From JBEKYD01 sp049509915 (GTDB lineage Bacteria > Acidobacteriota > Terriglobia > Bryobacterales > Bryobacteraceae), in NCBI GenBank assembly GCA_049509915.1, contig JBEKZL010000177.1, positions 1 to 29,902 on the forward strand: a stretch of DNA of 29,902 nucleotides. Direction: 5' to 3'. Below the pieces are notes generated by a model, which made no database searches, was not told the DNA's origin, and saw only the letters and a program-made list of their open reading frames with translations. The stretch's first letter is position 1, and the number at the start of each line of letters is the position of its first letter. Shown piece by piece: positions 26,915 to 29,902 of this stretch. The position numbers and the translations under genes were made by a program.

Positions 26915-28543
26915 ATGACGGCCGGAAAACGGAACTGGATTATCGCGATCGGTCTTGCGGCCATATTGATAGCGGGCGGTCTGGCAGTCTCGGCATCGCG
27001 CCTGTCGGGCCGGATCGAACCCTATGCGCGCCAGGCGGCGATCGGTTACTTGAGCCAGCGGTTCGCGAGCGACGTCGAGCTTCAGGCGCTGCACCTCCGG
27101 GTTCCGGGGATTTCCCCGCTCCGGCTGATCCTCACACGCGGGCGGGGGGTCTCGGTGCGTGTCGAGGGACAGGGACTCAGGATGTGGCTGAAGGGCCGGC
27201 CCGGCGCCCTTCCGCTGTTCGCCATCCGCAAGTTCCAGTGCGAAGTGGATCTGGAATCGCTGCTGCACCCGCCAGTGGCCGTTCGCGAGGTTTCCGTGGA
27301 CGGTATGGAAATCGACATACTACCGCCGGCGGGCGGGCCTGGGCGCCCGGCACCTTCGGCCGATACCGGGCCGGCCCGCGGGCAGAGCGCATCGAACCTA
27401 GGCGTGGCGATCGGGAAGGTGAGCATCCGGCACGCGGCGTTAGTGCTGCAGCCCAAGAATCCGCAGAGGGTTCCGCTGAGGTTCGATATCGAACGTTTGG
27501 AGCTGGAATCGGGAGGAGCGGGCGCGCCCATGAAATATGACGCCTCGCTCACGAATGCCAAACCACCGGGCAAGGTACGCGCCACCGGCACATTTGGGCC
27601 CTGGCGCGCGGATGAGCCGGGCGATACTCCGCTAACGGGCGACTATGTGTTTGAGAAGGCCGACCTGGGAGTTTTCGCCGGGATCGCGGGAACGCTCGAG
27701 TCCTCTGGCCGGTTCGAGGGCAAACTCTCGGCCATCACGACGCATGGCCAAGCCTCGGTCCCGAATTTCCGCTTGCGCATGACGGGCACCGCCGTGCCGC
27801 TATTCGCCCGCTTCGCGGTGCTGGTGGACGGAACCAACGGAAACACCGTTCTCCAGCCGGTGGCGGCCCGGTTGGGAACGACCGAATTTACCACGAGCGG
27901 CGGCATCATCCGGCACGAAGCCAACCAGCCCCGTGCGGTCACTCTCAATGTCGCGATGCCCAACGGAGATCTGCGAGACATACTTCGGCTGGCGATGAAG
28001 GGCACCCCTTTCATGGAAGGGCGGCTCGTCCTGAACGCCAAAATCGACATTCCGCCGTTGACGGGCAAAATGCGCGAAAAGCTGGATATGGATGGGACTT
28101 TCGAAGTGGAAGAGGGCAAGTTCCTTCATTCCACGATTCAGAACCAGATTGACGGCCTGAGCCGGCGGGCGCGGGGGCTGCCGCGGAATCCGGACGGGGA
28201 CCAGGCGCTCTCCCACATGGCGGGAGTGTTTCATCTGGAGAACGCCGCGATGCGGTTCGAAAAGTTGTCCTTCGGATTTCCGGGGACGAACATCGATCTG
28301 GCCGGTGGCTACAATCTGGACAGCGACATTCTCAATTTCGGCGGCACGCTCAAGCTGCAGGCGACGGTTTCCCAAATGGTCACCGGGTGGAAGAGGTTAG
28401 TCCTGAGGCCCGTCGACCCATTCTTCGAAAAAGGAGGCGCGGGGACATTTCTTCGCATCCGGGTGGAGGGGACCTCCAAGGCGCCCAAGTTCGGTGTGAA
28501 TCTCGCCGGGAGACAATTGGAACTTCCGTTGCCAAAGCGGTAG
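26915..28543 (+). CDS. AsmA-like envelope protein
   Basis: A 542-residue protein anchored by an N-terminal helix (NWIIAIGLAAILIAGGLAV, 6-24) with the rest outside the cytoplasm. The remainder is beta-rich with the AsmA/DUF3971-like pattern of repeated short strands: FASDVELQALHLRVPGISPLRL, FQCEVDLESLLHPPVAVREVSVDGMEIDILPP, IGKVSIRHAALVLQP, RFDIERLELESGG, FRLRMTGTAVPLFARF, ATTEFTTSGGI-type segments, and near the end FGFPGTNIDLAGGYNLDSDILNFGGTLKL. AsmA-like proteins are thought to shape lipid traffic between the membranes. ATG 26915 is chosen because it begins the membrane anchor and has AGGG 5 nt away. The gene appears monocistronic and the exact subfamily is uncertain. Confidence 0.8.
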   Translation: MTAGKRNWIIAIGLAAILIAGGLAVSASRLSGRIEPYARQAAIGYLSQRFASDVELQALHLRVPGISPLRLILTRGRGVSVRVEGQGLRMWLKGRPGALPLFAIRKFQCEVDLESLLHPPVAVREVSVDGMEIDILPPAGGPGRPAPSADTGPARGQSASNLGVAIGKVSIRHAALVLQPKNPQRVPLRFDIERLELESGGAGAPMKYDASLTNAKPPGKVRATGTFGPWRADEPGDTPLTGDYVFEKADLGVFAGIAGTLESSGRFEGKLSAITTHGQASVPNFRLRMTGTAVPLFARFAVLVDGTNGNTVLQPVAARLGTTEFTTSGGIIRHEANQPRAVTLNVAMPNGDLRDILRLAMKGTPFMEGRLVLNAKIDIPPLTGKMREKLDMDGTFEVEEGKFLHSTIQNQIDGLSRRARGLPRNPDGDQALSHMAGVFHLENAAMRFEKLSFGFPGTNIDLAGGYNLDSDILNFGGTLKLQATVSQMVTGWKRLVLRPVDPFFEKGGAGTFLRIRVEGTSKAPKFGVNLAGRQLELPLPKR

Positions 28544-28567
28544 GCCAATCCGGTCAGTTGCCGAGGA

Positions 28568-29194
28568 CTACTTGGGATAGCCCACGCTTTGGGCCAGGAT
28601 GATCCGCTGCTGGGCGCGCAGGTTCATGGCCTTGGCCAGGGGGGCGCGATCCACCGATCCCCGCACGACCGTACCCAGGCCTTCGGAAGCGCAGAAGAGG
28701 TAGACGTTTTGTGCGATGAAGCCGGTATCGGCATTAGCGGTAGCAAGACTTCCGGCGTCGTCGCCGTTCAACTTGGCGGTATCGGCAACGTAGACCAGAT
28801 TGAGGGGCGCGTCGGCGACGAAGGCCTGGATTCCGGTCAACTTGCGCAGGTCGGCCGGCGCCACCGGCTTCAGTGCGTTCGCCTTAGCGTCATAGAGGTA
28901 GGCGCCCTCAGCCATGACGGCGTAGACATCGATTTCCTGGCGATTGGACGCCGAAGGGGCGGTGCGGCGGCCGTCTTCGCGGTTGATACCCCAGGCGGCC
29001 CACAGCAGGTTCGAAAGCGTCTGCCTGGAGAGTTGCTTCGGGCCGAAGTCGCGGACCGACTTGCGCTCTTTGAGGAGCTGCATCAACGGCTTGCCGCCGC
29101 TGGTTTGAGGGGTTGGCAGCGCTACCGGGGCAAGTTCCTGTGCGGGGATCAGTCCGAGCGGGACCAGGCACAGAGCGATAAGAGATTTGGACAT
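28568..29194 (-). CDS. Nitroreductase-family flavoprotein with signal peptide
   Basis: A 208-residue nitroreductase-like protein (SagB/thiazole-oxidase-like group), which would bind FMN: LMQLLKERKSVRDFGPKQLSRQTLSNLLWAAWGINREDGRRTAPSASNRQEIDVYAVMAEGAYLYD contains the R-S-x-R-x-F and A-P-S-A-x-N-x-Q patterns. It then has TGFIAQNVYLFCASEGLGTVVRGSVD and IILAQSVGYPK. The N-terminus MSKSLIALCLVPLGLIPAQE looks like a signal peptide, so it is probably exported, which is not typical for the cytosolic enzymes of this family. ATG 29194 is chosen because GGAG lies 6-7 nt upstream and TATACT (29209-29214) fits as its -10; the ATG at 29206 almost touches that box. It is a single gene. Confidence 0.85.
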   Translation of the reverse strand: MSKSLIALCLVPLGLIPAQELAPVALPTPQTSGGKPLMQLLKERKSVRDFGPKQLSRQTLSNLLWAAWGINREDGRRTAPSASNRQEIDVYAVMAEGAYLYDAKANALKPVAPADLRKLTGIQAFVADAPLNLVYVADTAKLNGDDAGSLATANADTGFIAQNVYLFCASEGLGTVVRGSVDRAPLAKAMNLRAQQRIILAQSVGYPK

Positions 29195-29208
29195 CCGATT
29201 CTCCATGC

Positions 29209-29214
29209 AGTATA
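29209..29214 (-). promoter_or_regulatory. -10 element (TATACT) of the nitroreductase-like gene
   Basis: TATACT on the minus strand, 14 nt before the preferred ATG at 29194. No -35 was recognised. Confidence 0.35.
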
Positions 29215-29230
29215 GCCCATGGTGCCGGCG

Positions 29231-29902
29231 TTAAGCCGAGGCGCGGAAACGGCGCAGCGCCTCTTCGGTGCCGCGTTCCCAGGCATCGATCAGGTTGTCC
29301 CAGCGGGCGTTGGCCTGGTCGTCGATTTGCCGCCGCGCCGGGTCGGCGTCGAACCAGGCGATGGTGCGGCGGATACCCTGGGTGAACGGCAAGGTCGCGC
29401 AGTAATCGGGGACGAAGCGCTTGATCTTGGTATTATCGAAGACCACGCTGACGGCCTTGTCGCCGAAGAGACCGCCGCGCGAATCGGGGACGCAGGCGGC
29501 GATGAAGTCGCTGGGGATGTGCATCAGTTGCGGCTCGACGCCGGCGGCTTCGGCGGTCAGGCGATACCACTGGTCCCAGCACATCACCTCGTCGCTGGTG
29601 ATGTGGAAGGCGTGCCCGATGGCCTGCTCGCGCGCCAGCAGTCCCACCAGGCCTTTGGCGAAATCGGTGTTATGGGTGATGACCCAGAGCGAGGAGCCAT
29701 CCCCGGGGACGATGACTTTCTTTCCGCGGCGCATGCGGTCGACCACAGTGTAGGACTTGGCCCAACTGTTGATGGCGAGGGCGATCTGGGTTTCGCCGTA
29801 GGTCAACGACGGGCGCACGATAGTGATGGGGAAAGCCTCCTCGCGATAGGCGCGCATGAGGCGCTCTTCGCAGGCGATCTTCTGCTGGGAATACGTCCAG
29901 TA
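29231..29902 (-). CDS. NAD-dependent epimerase/dehydratase family protein (partial, C-terminal part)
   Basis: The frame stays open to the right edge, so the N-terminal Rossmann fold (GxxGxxG) lies outside the window. The first visible residues, YWTYSQQKIACEERLM, carry the extended-SDR catalytic Tyr-x-x-x-Lys. They are followed by the substrate-region text FPITIVRPSLTYGETQIALAINSW, KKVIVPGDGSSLWVITHNTDFAKGLVGLL and GHAFHITSDEVMCWDQWYRLTAEAAG, which are typical of sugar-nucleotide epimerases and related dehydratases. The C-terminal third (GLFGDKAVSVVFDNTKIKRFVPDYCATLPFTQGIRRTIAWFDADP) matches the end of such proteins. The substrate cannot be fixed. The ATG at 29857 is internal, not the start. 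Confidence 0.9.
   Translation of the reverse strand, partial: YWTYSQQKIACEERLMRAYREEAFPITIVRPSLTYGETQIALAINSWAKSYTVVDRMRRGKKVIVPGDGSSLWVITHNTDFAKGLVGLLAREQAIGHAFHITSDEVMCWDQWYRLTAEAAGVEPQLMHIPSDFIAACVPDSRGGLFGDKAVSVVFDNTKIKRFVPDYCATLPFTQGIRRTIAWFDADPARRQIDDQANARWDNLIDAWERGTEEALRRFRASA

Overview
The window is GC-rich DNA that most resembles the Solibacterales/Bryobacterales branch of the Acidobacteriota (Candidatus Solibacter-like). Markers for this are the C-terminal domain of a TIGR03437-type secreted protein at the left edge, a remnant of a TIGR03435-type gene (RFEVASIRP motif), an Oar-like TonB-dependent receptor, and short genes preceded by very close extended -10 elements. No rRNA, tRNA, CRISPR array, transposase or phage gene was recognised.

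Left part (1-9960): a TIGR03437-type tail, a DinB-like protein, AccA (acetyl-CoA carboxylase alpha) and an aldo/keto-reductase-like protein with a degraded catalytic tetrad. A TIGR03435 fragment follows, ending at the 3' end of a large hybrid histidine kinase on the minus strand. The kinase is translationally coupled (ATGA) to a Tat-type periplasmic binding protein gene broken by a frameshift. Divergent from this pair is an Oar-like outer-membrane receptor gene with three frameshifts. All apparent indels in this 3 kb are single extra bases, so this is either real decay or a stretch of poor sequence.

Central part (10310-22826): type VI secretion (T6SS) membrane/baseplate genes without any tail gene in view. 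A first tssK (10310-11665) is followed by a MarR regulator with a likely operator over its own promoter and a ClC chloride transporter with CBS domains. Then tssK2-tssL-tssM and a Ser/Thr kinase form a tight operon (15844-22826, junctions of 3 and 9 nt and one overlap). Divergent from tssK2 lies a proline-rich, tail-anchored protein. It has a kinase-N-lobe-like head without the lysine and eight copies of a GEFTR(L/M)FQ-type motif, three of them in a perfect-period 117-bp tandem repeat. TssK2 lacks a 13-residue segment present in TssK1, and TssM shows only one membrane segment. The kinase carries an extracytoplasmic formylglycine-generating-enzyme-like domain and resembles PpkA-type T6SS regulators. 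This block is the best candidate for something undescribed.

Right part (22827-29902): paired hairpins between convergent genes, a FecR-like membrane protein, an unrecognised 200-residue protein, a ROK sugar kinase, a small VOC-fold protein, a BI-1-type membrane protein, an AsmA-like envelope protein, an exported nitroreductase-like protein, and the C-terminal part of a nucleoside-sugar epimerase-type dehydratase running off the window. These look like ordinary chromosomal single-gene units.

Regulatory style: at least five genes (accA, tssK1, marR, the ROK kinase, the BI-1 gene) and probably tssK2 have TGnTAnnnT about 6-13 nt before the start codon, which implies leaderless or nearly leaderless mRNAs.
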